Shown: in pieces, positions 46,001 through 58,309 of the stretch
How the letters are laid out: each line of letters opens with the position of its first letter
How positions within the stretch are numbered: position 1 is the stretch's first letter
Assembly: GCA_003255065.1 (NCBI GenBank)
Contig: QAOA01000736.1
Location: forward strand, 117,189-181,188
Length of the DNA: 64,000 bases
Direction: 5' to 3'
Source: Cercis canadensis
Taxonomy: Eukaryota; Streptophyta; Magnoliopsida; Fabales; Fabaceae
Position numbers and translations under genes: made by a program
Notes under the pieces: generated by a model
The model's database searches: none
Told to the model about the DNA's origin: nothing
Seen by the model: only the letters and a program-made list of their open reading frames with translations

Positions 46001-49000
46001 CAAGATTCTCAATCCACACCTGTCCCATCACGAATCCGTCGTTTCATTAGGCGACCATCACCAAGCATGTCCCTCACCTGTTAATATATTACCAGAAACT
46101 AATGTCACATCCTCTACTTCTTAGAAAGTAGAAGATACTAAACCATGCAAGACACGGTTTCAGAGGCTACTGATATAAATAATAGAATTACAGTCCTTGA
46201 ATATGCCTACGGAGACAGCAACCACGTTCTGCACCAATTTAAGCATACATGTCCTCACTCACAGCACAATCTACATGTAATACATGAAATGCTTGACACA
46301 ACATAAATGCAGTATTGCTGATTTGGTCATAGTTAATTTTTTCAAAATTTCATGAACATTGAAAGTACATTAAGAAGAATTAAGTCAAGACGCATAAAAC
46401 AAGAATGGGGGCTAAACAGTGAAGGAAAGAAAGTCGAATCTATAAATGCCACAAATTCAGTAATATTAGTATGTGCTTTGTTTCAACATAACGAAGGCAG
46501 GATGCTGTGGACTAATTACTTATCATGTTATATCTTACTACATATAGATACCACTATAAAAAATAATTTCAGTTATAAACCATGATATTCAGGGAGGAAA
46601 ATCTTGCTCACTTGAATGAAGTGGACGAGCTCCACTTCAAACAGAGCTTCTTCATAATCTTCAATCCCAGCAATCAGAGGAGACTGAGTTAAATACTGAC
46701 TGGTAACATAAATTACAGCCTTCTCTCCCCGTGACATTGATCCTATCCCCATTTCAAGACCTTGAGGTACCTGGTTTACACATCAGTAGGGTAAACATAA
46801 AGATGTAAAGAGCAGAAATCATCACAAATATTAAAAATTTAGAAGCATCTTTTGAAGCTATTATCAACACCTAATAAGTACATCCTTTTTCTGCTCATCT
46901 AACAATTTTTAGTTATTTGGGGGGAGGGGGGACCTCGGTGGGATGAGGAAGTAATATGGGCAGAACCATATCAAACTGAAGCTGGACTATTTTGCATACT
47001 AGGAGAGACCAACACATTAACATTTAATACTGCAAGATACTCCATCATAATACCAATTTAAAAACAAGGGAAGATGCGGAAAAAACTACCTCCGATTTAC
47101 CAAATGTAAAGAAGTATGGTTCTCCTTCTGTATATGACATAATCAACTTCCCACCAGCTGTCTTTGCTGAAATCCTGGTAACAACAAAGAAAAATCTCAT
47201 CAAAACTTCCAGCAATCTATTCTGGAGTCCAACATGGATATAGAAGAACAAGAGAAAAAAGGGAACAAGGAGTTGTTTTACCAAGCCTTCACTTCATAAG
47301 GTTCTCGTGGTGATTCCCATCCCTGCCCTTCTTGTAGCACCTGCACTCAAAAAAAGAAAAAAGAAGAGGAAGGAGAGTTAATAATGAAACATAAAATGTG
47401 ATAGAGACAATAGACTAAAGTAACCACAACCCTACACTGAACGGTAAGTCCTTTGAGACTGAGTATTGTCAAGTCTCTAATACCAATATAGTTTTACTTA
47501 ATGTGTGTCTGCATGCATTAAGTGAAAGAGAAATATTTATCAACATTTCTTTCACAACAATATTATGACAACAAAATTACCCTATGGCTTTCTCCGAGTA
47601 ATTCAACCAAAAGAAACAAGAGCTATGTCAAAATTGCAAAATACTAAGCCACTAGGTTTGGTCTAGTGGTGAGGGGTCTGGTAGTTTGCAAGAGGTCACA
47701 GGTTCAAACCTCCATGCCGTCATGCAACCAAAAAATAAAATTGCAAAATACTGTCACTAAAAACTAAAGACATACAAAGAACAAAATTAATTACACATAA
47801 TCCAAGTTCACAGGCTCAGCCTAGTCAAAACCTTTTGAAGATTGATGCAATTAAGTGGCCAAGATGGCCGTTCCGAATCTGTGCTTTTAAAACATTGCTA
47901 ACTATTATAAAGAGAAAACTACAAAATGAGAGAAAGAGAAGTATAGGAGATTGATTACTTATTATCAATACCCAGTGTTTCTTTTCCTTTTATTTTCTTT
48001 CTCTTTTAATTAGGCCCTTATTTTCCCGATTAAGGCCATCCAAGATCATAGAATCATGTATGGAATAAGTTTATCTCTCACACAGCATGGCATTCTAGAC
48101 ATTGATACCTTTTTTATAACTCCCAAATCATCAGTGATAACCTGAAATAATTGACAAAAGGTGGAAAAGAGGATTAGAATAAGCACAGAGGTCAATCACA
48201 AGCAATATGAATTCTGAAAATAGGTTCAAACAATAATCTAGAAAATCCATTAATGGCAAATATAGCAAGAATTGATTATGACCACAAGAAGGTTGGACAA
48301 ACATTGATCAAATGAAATTCAAAAGTTTTAAAAACATTACAAACAAAGAACTGATAATTTCATTAGTTTTAAGAACCCCAATCAATAATATAAAATCTCC
48401 CTATGTACCACGACTAAACTGTCTCAAATAAATAAATCATCAGGACAAGAATTATGGAGGGGGAAAAAAGTAAAAGAACTCAAAGTTCACATTCTTGCCT
48501 TAGCCTTTGAAAAATCTATCAGCTCAATTTCAAAATGAAGTTCATCATCCTTTGGAAAACCATCAGGAGCAGAAATAGGGCAATCATCCTCGCCATAATG
48601 CAACTGAGGCTTCATCTTGAACTGCAAGAAAAATTACATAATCTAACAGTTGGAAGATAATACAATAGAATGGAATATTTCTTTTTCAATGAAACAAGAA
48701 GTCATAAAAATTTGAAAAGAAGGAAAAATTACAGAAAAATATAATAAGATATCTTTCTAACATAGAAAAACAAGAAGAAAAGTGGAAAAGAAAAACATAT
48801 CAGCTAAAGATAGCCCTCCAATCCCATGATCACTAAAAACATCATTAGCAGATACCGCCCTTCATTAATTTTTTAACTTCCATTATTATTTTATGCAGCT
48901 TGATCCCTCGTATCTTGAGAGAGACATATCAAAGTAGCGGATCTGTGATATTAGAACTTAATGTGATATTAGCACAAGGGAAGCACCCTTCTGTTAAATC

Positions 49001-50093
49001 TACCAGTGAAATAAGTGATGTTTCCCTTAAACAAATGTTACAGTATGCATTAAAATATGGTCTTTCAAAAACATATTACTATAATAGATAAGTACCAATG
49101 AAAACTTGAAAATGTTCCATGCTATCAGGACTAGGCATGACATGAGACAAGATGATTTCAGCTTTCAGTCACCAGCACATAGACACTGTATGGGGAATGA
49201 ACAGAAAGATATAGACTCAGAAAGACAATGAAATTCAGAGATTAGCAGTTTACCATTGCCACTTCACCCTTCAACATTGTTGGAATTCCTTCAAGCAAGC
49301 CCAATAGCATCTTACTTTTTCCCAGAACATGTCTTATTGGGGTGCCTTTACCTATGGCCATGAAATAAAAGTTAACCTGACAATTATGTCCACAATAAAA
49401 GGCAATCTAAAATTGACATTATCAAATTAACTTTCCGGGTTAGTGTACAATGGGATTTTCCACCATCAATTTAATAAGTCAGTTCTCAAACAGAGGCATC
49501 TAAGTCAACTAGTATTCTAAGCAAAGTAGGTAGTAGCAAAAAGGGTAACTAACAGTCAGTTGCCAGAAGAAAATGCAAGACCATCAACATTATTGACCCT
49601 CATCCAGTTAGACCTAAGAAAAAAGTGCCTACAAGCTCAAAAATCACCTTACCTCCATAATCTGATCTGGTAGATTCAACAAGTATTCCTTCCAAAGTTC
49701 GAATTGTGCAATGATATACAACCTGAGATATACAATATGATTAATTTTACCATTCATATTTCCCGATGAATATCGACCCACTCGAGAAAATGCAAATCCA
49801 CAGCATAATAAATACAGAAAATACCTGGTCACCATCTGAAGGTGTTGAGTCACCCCCTCCAGGTCTCAGTGAAGCTTTCATCAAACTTCCAGGCACAATT
49901 TTCTTCTTCCTGATTTTTATTTTTCCATATAAACAAATTACTAGTATTTAGCACACAATTCTCCATGAACAATACGTAAAACAACCCATGAGAGGAAAAG
50001 GGGGAAGGGGGGGAACTACCTCTTCTCTTCTTCAGAGGGTGGCTTCTTCTTCTCTGGTACATATTCTTGTTCACCATCTTCATTTGCTGCCAT
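40020..50093 (-). CDS. PAS1: PASTICCINO1, multidomain FKBP-TPR immunophilin
   Basis: Twenty exons assembled by hand: 50093-50020, 49909-49825, 49722-49653, 49351-49254, 48621-48499, 48141-48109, 47340-47282, 47174-47090, 46770-46612, 46077-46020, 45724-45576, 45459-45362, 45182-45113, 44581-44522, 42921-42865, 42369-42301, 42167-42090, 40643-40542, 40460-40389, 40292-40020. They stay in frame to give 623 aa (the Arabidopsis protein is about 635). The product has three FKBP-type domains (about 45-150, 165-265, 280-395), TPR repeats (about 400-530) and a basic C-terminal tail with GWFSLFW. In Arabidopsis PAS1 scaffolds the very-long-chain fatty acid elongase at the endoplasmic reticulum and controls cell division and cytokinin responses. 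Intron 5 uses a GC donor (AAG|GCAAGA), exon 6 is only 33 nt, and the intron 16 acceptor is a weak AAG. Introns 6 and 14 carry mobile elements. Confidence 0.95.
40352..40352. other. Single N inside a poly(A) run, PAS1 intron 19
   Basis: An undetermined base in a homopolymer of about 25 A, between exons 20 and 19. No effect on coding sequence. Confidence 0.7.
43651..43860. mobile_element. Fold-back MITE in PAS1 intron 14
   Basis: About 210 bp made almost entirely of two inverted arms of about 88 bp. The left arm AAACTGCCATTTGCATCCTT matches the complement of AGGACTCAAATGACAATTT on the right, and both carry ACAAAAT and CCTTGAAAGAA blocks. The spacer is only about 25 bp. No coding capacity; transcripts could fold into a hairpin. 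Confidence 0.75.
44043..44348 (+). mobile_element. TRIM (miniature LTR element) in PAS1 intron 14
   Basis: About 306 bp: 5' LTR at 44043-44114 (TG...CA), a primer-binding site TGGTATGATAGCC close to the Met-tRNA type at 44115-44127, a short non-coding centre, and a 3' LTR at 44261-44348. It shares TTAAGCTTTTAGGTTGAATTGG with two other copies near 59.9 and 62.4 kb. Possible target duplication GCTTC/TCTTC. It is old and worn, non-autonomous, and lies antisense to PAS1. Confidence 0.7.
47646..47736 (+). mobile_element. Very short tRNA-derived SINE with 16-bp target-site duplication, PAS1 intron 6
   Basis: 91 bp between perfect copies of AAAATTGCAAAATACT (47630-47645 and 47737-47752). It is essentially only the tRNA-like head, with A box TGGTCTAGTGG and B box GGTTCAAACC, followed by a short ACCAAAAAATA tail. 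It cannot be a working tRNA: no cloverleaf acceptor pairing or anticodon arm was found. Confidence 0.88.
48900..49091 (+). other. Unassigned open frame in PAS1 intron 4 (antisense)
   Basis: A 63-codon frame on the strand opposite PAS1, in sequence less AT-biased than the rest of the intron. The product is not recognised; it ends LQYALKYGLSKTYYYNR. It may be a remnant of an inserted coding sequence or chance. No promoter or splice context supports a gene. Confidence 0.2.
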
Positions 50094-51644
50094 AGTCAAT
50101 TACCTCAATTATAACCACGAGAGCTGGCGTCCACTAAGTTGCAAGACAAGCGATTCAGCTCCTAGATACCTACAATTAGAGTCAAAAATGAATTTTTAGA
50201 AGACCCTTTTTCCAGGATAGACCCCAATTGATTTTGCTCATAAATTATATTGGTGAAATTCAGAATGCTTTCTACCTTTTCAGAATTCTAAGTTCAGAAG
50301 GTAGTTAGTTACTCACAGAAGATTGGCAGAGTTCAGTAGTTGCCTAGTTGGTGACTGAAACCCAATTTTTTTTTCTTAGTATTTTCTCGAATTTTCTTAA
50401 ATGCCAAACAAATGGGGAAAAAAAATTTTCACATTGCAATTTCAGTTCAACTTTTCCCCTTACCTAAACCAGTGAGGTTGAAGACGAATCGCAGTAATTG
50501 ATCGAAGCAAGTCGTTGACCCACAGAAGCCGGTAGAAAATCAATGAATGTACGTATACATTTCCGAGTTACCTTTTTTCTTTCTTCACACGAAAAAATGA
50601 GAAATTTGCTACCTTAAAAAAAAAAAAAACAAAACAAAACAAAACAAAATTTCCCGTATCTCTTTTAGGAGAAAGATATGTTAGTTTGTATTTTAATTTT
50701 AATTTTTCGGAAATAATTTTCTACACTAGTTATTTAGAATTGCTAGAAGCCTAGAACTTCTAGGCACCTATATTTTTTTTAGGTATTCACTTCTAAATTT
50801 TTAAAATTTTCCTAGTCTTATTCTTATTATATATATAACTATTATGCTTATAATTGATATTTTTTAAATATAATAACTACGTTCTTTCACATAACAGTGA
50901 CCACTAATATAAATAAAATAAAATTTTCAATTGAAGTTCTTTTTTTGAGAGAATTGTTGTGTACACATAAAGACTTATAAATTTTTTATACATATTAATT
51001 CTAATTTTATTTCTTTATCATTATTTATGTGAACAATAAATTACTTATAAAAAAAAATTAATGAGTTTTTTTAAAATTTTATGATGTAAATAATAAAATT
51101 AAAAAAAATGTAATCTTTCAAGCCTATCTTTTTTATTTTTTCCTGCAATTTCCCTGTTGTGGGTTACCTTGGTTGGATTCAATTCCATTGGCTCATGGCC
51201 CAAAAAGAATTTACGTTAGCCTTGGCCCATTTAGTTATCTAATTTTTGAATGTTAGGTCTTTCTTGAGCCTTTTGGGTCCTACTTGTTTTGATTAGCCAT
51301 TTATAATCCGGCCCAATTGTTAATCCTCATCCACATTGATCTCACACCAGGGAGTCAAAAAGGAACCCTCTAGGGGTTAGGAAATTAGCTGAGTTTTGCT
51401 CAAGGCTTTATTTATACACTTCTTTCTGATTCTTAGAGGAGAAATTGGTGTGTAAGTGTTGAACGTTATTTTTATGTGATCCAAAATTCAATGTTGATAT
51501 GCTCCATTCGCCCTTGGCCACGGTGATTTAAGTGGAATTAATAAAACTAATCATAAAACCTTTTTTTCATTAGCAAAACAAAAAAGAAAATTAGATCCTA
51601 AACTAAAAAATAAAAAATGAAATTATGACTCAAAAAGAAATGGG

Positions 51645-51845
51645 AATTCTATAATATCACATGAGTATGTCATATTGTACTGACATTGCAAGTGTATGTA
51701 ATTTTTATATTTTATTGAATATAAAATATAATTTATCTTATTTTTTTAAACAAACTTAAAAATATTTGATATGTACACATATCTTTTTATATATTAGACA
51801 TTCATATGTAGTATGACATATCATATAAATATCTAAAAAAAAAAG
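51645..51845 (+). repeat. AT-rich dispersed repeat, copy 6
   Basis: It starts ATTCTATAATATCACATGAG, includes GTAATTTTTATATTTTATT and ends near ATATCATATAAATATC. Clearly the same family as copies 3 and 5. Confidence 0.55.
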
Positions 51846-54415
51846 TCTTTAAAAAAATAATAATAGTTGATGAAGGAAATTTGACCACAAACGAAAAGGC
51901 ACTAATGAAAGGAACATAAGTTGGTAGTTGGTAGGCAGTTGAGCTGCCGTGGAAGTAGAATTACTAGTTTGCCGGCCGTGGACTGTTTTTTATTCCTTTT
52001 GGCAACAAGGTGCCGCCGGTGGCAACTTCACAATTGGATGCACTCGTTTGCGTCCAACATCAAACTTCATATATTTTAAAGTAAAATCATAAATTCATAT
52101 AAATAGGTAAACTTTTTTTTGGTTCATAAATTATTAGGAGTGCAATCAAATCAATATACTTGTTCTACAATTTCGTGAACGACCTTTAATATAGCTACTT
52201 TTATCCTTGTTTGATAATTAAGTAAATAAGTTTAAACAAAATTTAAGAACCCAGTTAATATACATAGTTCAAATGAATATATACGTGTTTATCAATATAA
52301 AAGAATTTTACACTCAACCATATATTATCATGTATGAAAAATATCTATTAAAATTATTTATTATTGATAACAGATCTCAATTATTTTAATAATGTGGCAC
52401 AATTACTCAATCACCATCTGTTGTTTGATGATTTTTCTTTTGTTGCTTTCGTTGAGTTGTAGATTTTCCGTTTATTTTTCTTGTACAAAAAAAAAAAAGT
52501 GTACATAAATCAATTTGTTACCATCATAAAATTTTCTTTTAGAAAAAGGAAGATCGGAGATAAATATTTGATCGCTGCACTGGATTTCCCACGAATGGGA
52601 TAGAAGAAAGTTTCCAAAAGTAGAGAATTACTATTGAAACTAATTACCAGAAAAGCAAAGATATAGATTTCCATTTTACATGGGTATGTAGGGTACAGTG
52701 CAAGAAACCCATCAATAGAAGGTCAATTTAGAGCTGTCAATTTGAGTTGGTCCGTGCCACTATGTATATTGGATGATTGAGTTAATAAAATAGTGGCCTA
52801 TTTAGAATCAAACTTACAAATTCATCTCGTTTAAATTGTGGGTTGAGGTGAAATCGGGGCAAGACAACCTATGACATAATCATAAATAAAAAATTAAAAA
52901 AAAATGGGATCAATAAATTTTTAACTATTTTTATCTTTATGTACTGTATATATAGATAATGAAAATTGTGCAAATATTAAAATAATTTTATTAAAAGAGG
53001 AATCAAATGTTCTTTTAATGTGATAGAGGATGAATTTTAAAGAATTTTTTTGTTTAATTAGTCTTTTTAGAATTTTTTTTTTTTTTTGGTAAATCATTTG
53101 GTTTTCGGGTTTCGTCTGACTAATTCGAATATAAGCCGGGAAGAACCACAAGGGCGGTAAAGTTCTATCAACCGATGCAGCTGCATACTCAAGGCTAGTC
53201 TTTTTAGATTTTATTAGACTATTTACACTCTTAGTCTTGGATGATTGATTATTCAATTAGTTAGTATGGTTGATTTTTTTTTCTCTCATTTTATAGATTT
53301 TTCATTGTTTTTTGCAGGTTGGCTCACCTAATCCTTAGCTCACCAGCGNTGGAATAGCTTTAGTTTAATAAAGCATGCTTCTAGTTATATGGATAATATC
53401 TTTACTTTTTTTCCCTCCAATTTGAATTATTGGAAAAGTAATTACTATTTACCTATAAATAAAAAAATTTAAATAGTAGATCACCGAAATTTAATAGAAA
53501 TATTCATAATAGATAACAGAAAGCAATTGATAAACGTTAGGCGTAATCATGGAAAGAATGGGTATACGAGGGAGGCAATGGATAGGCCCAAAATCAAGGT
53601 GTTTCTATCCTACATCCATAAAATGTGATTTATGTAAATTTGTTTATATAACTCATATATAAATAAAATAAAATTTAGATTATATTAAAATGATATAATT
53701 TGGATAAAAATGTATCAAAAATAGCACTATATCACGTTAAAATAATGTAGGATAAAAACACCCCAAAATGAAAAGCTGAAAAGGAAGTTCAAGTCCCTAT
53801 AGAATGGAATGAGATGCCACGCTTTGTGAAAAAACAGTGAAAGAGAAAGATCATTTAGAACAAAGTTGGATATGTACAATGTGTGATTTGATTTGTGCGT
53901 ATAATGCTTCTCTACTATACTGTTGTAGCATGTGCAAATGTTGTCATTGGTTAACTATATGCATGATTGCGTCCACATTTGACTTGCAATTCCAATTCCC
54001 TCATTAATATTCGGCAAAGCCCAGAGATATCTGGAATAGAATCGGACATGTACCAGAATCTAAGCGCCTACCCTAAACTCTAGTTTTCCATTCCATTTGT
54101 TAAATCCATGAAATTTGATGGTTTAAAATGTCAACAAATAAATCCTTCTAAACCAAAATTTTTGAAAATAATGATGTGGCCACACCATCTTCATCTTTTC
54201 TTGGCATGCCATGTCAAGATTTTGAACTTTTTATTACAAAACAAAAATCATGTCGCATATGTATATCAATGCTTCTTTTATCGGCTGATCTAACATGTAA
54301 AATAATAAAAATACTCTTTCATATAATATAATTATCATATTTAAAATATAATTATTGTCTTTAATATGTAGTTATCGTATTAAAAATATAAAACAAATAT
54401 TAACATAGTTTTAAT

Positions 54416-54724
54416 AAAATTAGAAAATGGTGCAACCAGGGTTTGGTGCAATAGAAATAAAAAGTGAAANATTTTCTTAAAAGATACTAGAAAATAATTT
54501 TTCATTTAATTTTTAAACTGAGTTAAAAGACAAATTGATAAAAAAAAAATCTAATAAACTAAATGAAAATACATGAACGAAACTAAAAGCAAACATTTAA
54601 ACTAGAAGGAAGGAAATAAAATGAAATTTAATATTCCAAGTTCCGAAAGGCAACCAGCCACTGCCATTCCAAAATTAGAAAATGGTGCAACCAGGGTTTG
54701 GTGCAATAGAAATAAAAAGTGAAA
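54416..54724 (+). repeat. 54-bp direct repeat ending at a single N (likely haplotype overlap)
   Basis: 54416-54469 and 54671-54724 are identical as far as read (AAAATTAGAAAATGGTGCAA start). The first copy stops at the N at 54470, and 200 bp of other sequence separates the two. Confidence 0.75.
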
Positions 54725-56506
54725 AAGCGAAAAGAGAGGGGAATGGCAAAGGCGTGGGTGCAGCGTGTGTGGGCAGGGCAATGACCAAGTCAAAGTCACA
54801 CTCACTCACACGGCCCAACATGACAAGCTTGCGCTAGTGCACGTTCACCATCACCACCACTACCACCACTCCACTCCTCTCCCAACACAACACACACACA
54901 CCAACGCCTAAACACGCATGCCATCGAACCCCTCACCAAAACCTATTTTTTCAAAATTTTACGTACACCAATTCTATGTTACACTCTATATATGATATAA
55001 CATTTTGTTTTTATTTTTTAATATTAAAAATTTAAATAAATTTAAATTATACTAATTTTAATAATATAATATAATTTAAAATCAAAATAATGTAAATTCT
55101 AATCTTTTTTTTTTTTATAGGAATGTAAATTCTAATCTTTTATACTTATCAAAGAGTCACAAACTCTAAAATATATTACACAATTTTATTAATGCACATC
55201 ATAAACTTTATTGATAGGTATTATTGACGTGACATTAATAATAATACAATGGTCTATGCAGTGCATGCCCTATGCCTCCCAGTGCTATCCATAGCTATGC
55301 TTTCCGTGCGTCTATGATGCCCCAGCACGTTGTTAGAAACATAGATAGCTAGGTTTCTTGAAAATCAGCTACACACCCTCCTCCTCATAGCCGAGTTCCC
55401 AACTTCCCATCAGATCTTTTATCTTTTTTCAGTATTATTAAAGTAAAAAGATTTAAAAATCATCTGTATTTGACACGTTACACCCCGTGGCCCAGCCCAC
55501 TTACACAGAAACTTCGTTTACTTACTCTCGAAGTAAACCCTTTCTTTTTCTTTTATCAATTTTCTGTAAATAACAGTTTTTTTCTCAATAAATAACACTT
55601 TCTTTTTTCTCAAAATCAAAAGTGAATACTGACTTGACAATCCCCCAATTGATGCAGAAGTTGTATGAAACATCACACACAAATCCAGCTGCCACCGCCT
55701 TGGGTAAAGCGAAAGTTTACACTAGAAAAGCGGCTTCTTCATTAAGATTACCAATAATTAATTAAATAAATATATGCCAGTTACCAATAATTAAATAGTA
55801 CATGGGACCCTCATAAAGCCAAAACATTAAATTGGGTGTAAAAAAAAGAATTGAATAGAGAGTAGAGAGATTGGAAAAGCAGAGATAATAAGAAATCACA
55901 ATTCCTTCCATTATTATTATTAATATTATAATAATTATGATAGCAATTTTGGGTGGACAGATTGGAATCTAATTTCACGGACAGAATACTAAAAATATGA
56001 TTCCATTGTGATTCATTGAATAGAAAAGGCTGTAATCCCCTTCAGCAAATGTAGTCCAACCTTCCAAAAACTTTTATTTACCAACTAGGATAAGTGGATA
56101 ACTCCCCAAGACAAAAAAAGAGATTTTACCATTCCACCGCTTTTGTCCCTGTCAAAAAGAACAAAAATTACTGCTATCCCCGCCTGCTTTTACTGCTTCT
56201 GCTACTACTGCACCTGCATCACTGTAGCTTTTCCAAAGAACATTATTTTTACCTATGGCTAAGCCTAACCCCAAAAACCCAAAAAACATTAATATCCTTT
56301 GGTACTACTTCTTCATAAAAGGGCATTTTTTTTGAATTTTTTTCCATTTTCTTCATCCTATTCATTACAAGAAAAACCTATTTCTTCTTCTATAATAATA
56401 GCTTCACTATTCTCCTGTAGAAAACCAAAAAAACTTGCATCACTTTCACCCTAAACCTAAAAATTCCTACCCATCTTTTTCCTAACAAAACGAATTTGCC
56501 AAGCAA

Positions 56507-58309
56507 TTAGTAAGTCCACTCCTGAGGCAACCGGATCTCATGGTTCATTGCTGGTTGTGGCCGCAGGTTCCTCTTCTGCTGAGGAACTACGTAGTTACTC
56601 CGAAGCCTACAAGCTGCCCCAGCATCTGCAAAAAGTCAAAGATTCACCAACTCAATAAATGACACACCAGAATAAATTAAAATTTGAAGAGGGAAAATTT
56701 CAAAATACCCATTTTCAAATAAAATTGTTACCATTTTCAATGTTTGAACTTCCATTAAAACGAGGCTGATACTGCAGCTGCCCACCCACCATGTTCTCCA
56801 ACTTGAGGTTTAAGGCCTGCGCCACTCTGGCTGGGACCAACACTGTTGAACATGCTTCAGAAGAAAATATACCAAAGTTAGTATCAGAGTTCAGAGCAAT
56901 AAATAATAAGTTTAAACGAGACACAACAATAAAAACAGAGCACTAATTGCAAGCCGAAGCAGTAGCTAAAATTGAATAGTGTAAACGCTTGAACAAGTAA
57001 TAATTTCTCAATAATTAATAGTGACTGCACCCAGATTAAATGCTCACTAACTATCTGAGATTATTCAAGAAGTTTAGGTGATAGAAGAATATGTACCTGA
57101 TTTTCTGCGAGTTTCAGCTGGGCTATCAACACGACGAGGCAAGAAAACCCCAGTTCCAGCACATTCCCTTTTCGCAGCCGGGTTGCCAAGAAAGACGGCT
57201 CTCATACCCGACCCGAATTGATGATTCTGCAGCTGCTGCTGCTTGGCTTGTTGCAGAGGAGGCCATGCAGAAGGAGACAAACCCACCACTCGATTGCTTC
57301 TGGCACCAGAAATTTCACTGTTTCTCACTCTGTTGGGGACCATTTGGTGGTTACTTAGCCTCTGTTGGTAAGGACCAGTCGTCTTCGGCTGCGCGCCCCA
57401 CACTGAACCTTGTTGCTTCGCCATTTCTTGCTGCTGCCTCAGCATCTGAAACTAAACACAACACCGAAAAAACAACAAATAAGAAACAAGGTTAAGAGGG
57501 TATAGTAAAGAAGATTTCTGAGTAAGACTAAGCACAAGTATTTAGAGAGAGCTTACTTGTGCGGCCTGCAATTGCTGGTGAGAAAGTGACTGTTGGGTGT
57601 GAAATCCAACATCAGGATTGGTGTTCTTCGCTGGTAGAGTCAGTGGAGAGTGATTTCTTGGGGGACCCAAAAGCCCCCTCTGATGGTTGAAACCATACCC
57701 TTCTTCGTTCAAACTCATCCTCTCAACTTCCCCCGCAGCTGCGTGAAGCAGATCCCACGTCGCCTTCGGAGAAGATAGCTGACAAACACTATTGGGGCTT
57801 CCGCGATTGGAACCTTTCCGGCACCCACACCCACTCCCGAAGGCACAGAGGGTTGATTGTGGTGAACCAGACACGAACATTCCCTGAAAAACCAGATGAT
57901 GTTGATAACCCAGTTAAAAAAAACCACAAAATAACACTCACTATTCCACTGAAAAAGTACCAAACGAGTGAGATTTTCAGTTATTCACCTTGGATTTCTC
58001 AGAGGCGTAACTGTTGTCGAAATCAACTCCAAGGGTGGAGTGAGCCATTCGGCGAGTTAACTCAGCCATGTGTTCTTCCTCGTCACTCTCTGTTTCGCTG
58101 GAACCCACCACCGACTCAACCGGAGAGCTGACATCGGAAGCGACCCCACATGAGCCAAACCCATAAGGGAACTCGAAAGGAAACAGACCCTTTGAAGCAT
58201 CAGCATCAAGACTCCCAAACCCATCATACTTGCTTTCCTCCATAGCCACCTCGTCGTCAAGAAACTGCGGCGGAAGCCAGAACTCGCCGTCGTCCAAATT
58301 CTCAGCCAT
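56507..58309 (-). CDS. Plant-specific protein of unknown function, five exons
   Basis: Exons 58309-57989, 57883-57557, 57445-57097, 56854-56732 and 56625-56507 join in frame with GT-AG introns to give 412 aa. The N-terminus starts MAENLDDGEFWLPPQFL and is acidic, with a Ser/Glu-rich stretch (SSETESDEEEH). The middle has SSPKATWDLLHAAAGEVERM, then Gln-rich segments (QQSLSHQQLQAAQ, QQAKQQQLQ) and AGTGVFLPRR. The C-terminus ends RLPQEWTY. I recognise these blocks as conserved among uncharacterised angiosperm proteins, but no catalytic domain, membrane segment or signal peptide is visible. The low-complexity, charged make-up suggests a nuclear or RNA- or protein-binding role, which is inference only. 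It is on the same strand as PAS1, about 6.4 kb beyond the PAS1 start. Confidence 0.88.

Larger units (their letters stand above)
50094..56506. other. Large intergenic region between PAS1 and the unknown gene
   Basis: No gene was recognised in 6.4 kb. The first 450 bp upstream of the PAS1 ATG should hold its 5' untranslated region and promoter. It contains an AT-rich dispersed repeat (51645-51845), single-N joins at 53349 and 54470, and a more GC-rich stretch at about 54720-54920 with CACACA and ACCACC tracts. Open frames at 52921-53256 and 54602-54805 have no motifs. Confidence 0.65.

Noticed and set aside
47646-47736. Candidate tRNA gene (A and B boxes)
   Set aside because: No cloverleaf or acceptor stem, an A-rich tail, and perfect target-site duplication show it is a SINE.
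52921-53256. A 111-codon minus-strand open frame
   Set aside because: Lys/Ile/Phe-rich, typical of AT-rich non-coding DNA, with no motifs or promoter.
54720-54920. GC-richer stretch considered as a first exon
   Set aside because: No plausible coding frame with splice sites; composition is driven by CACACA and ACCACC tracts.
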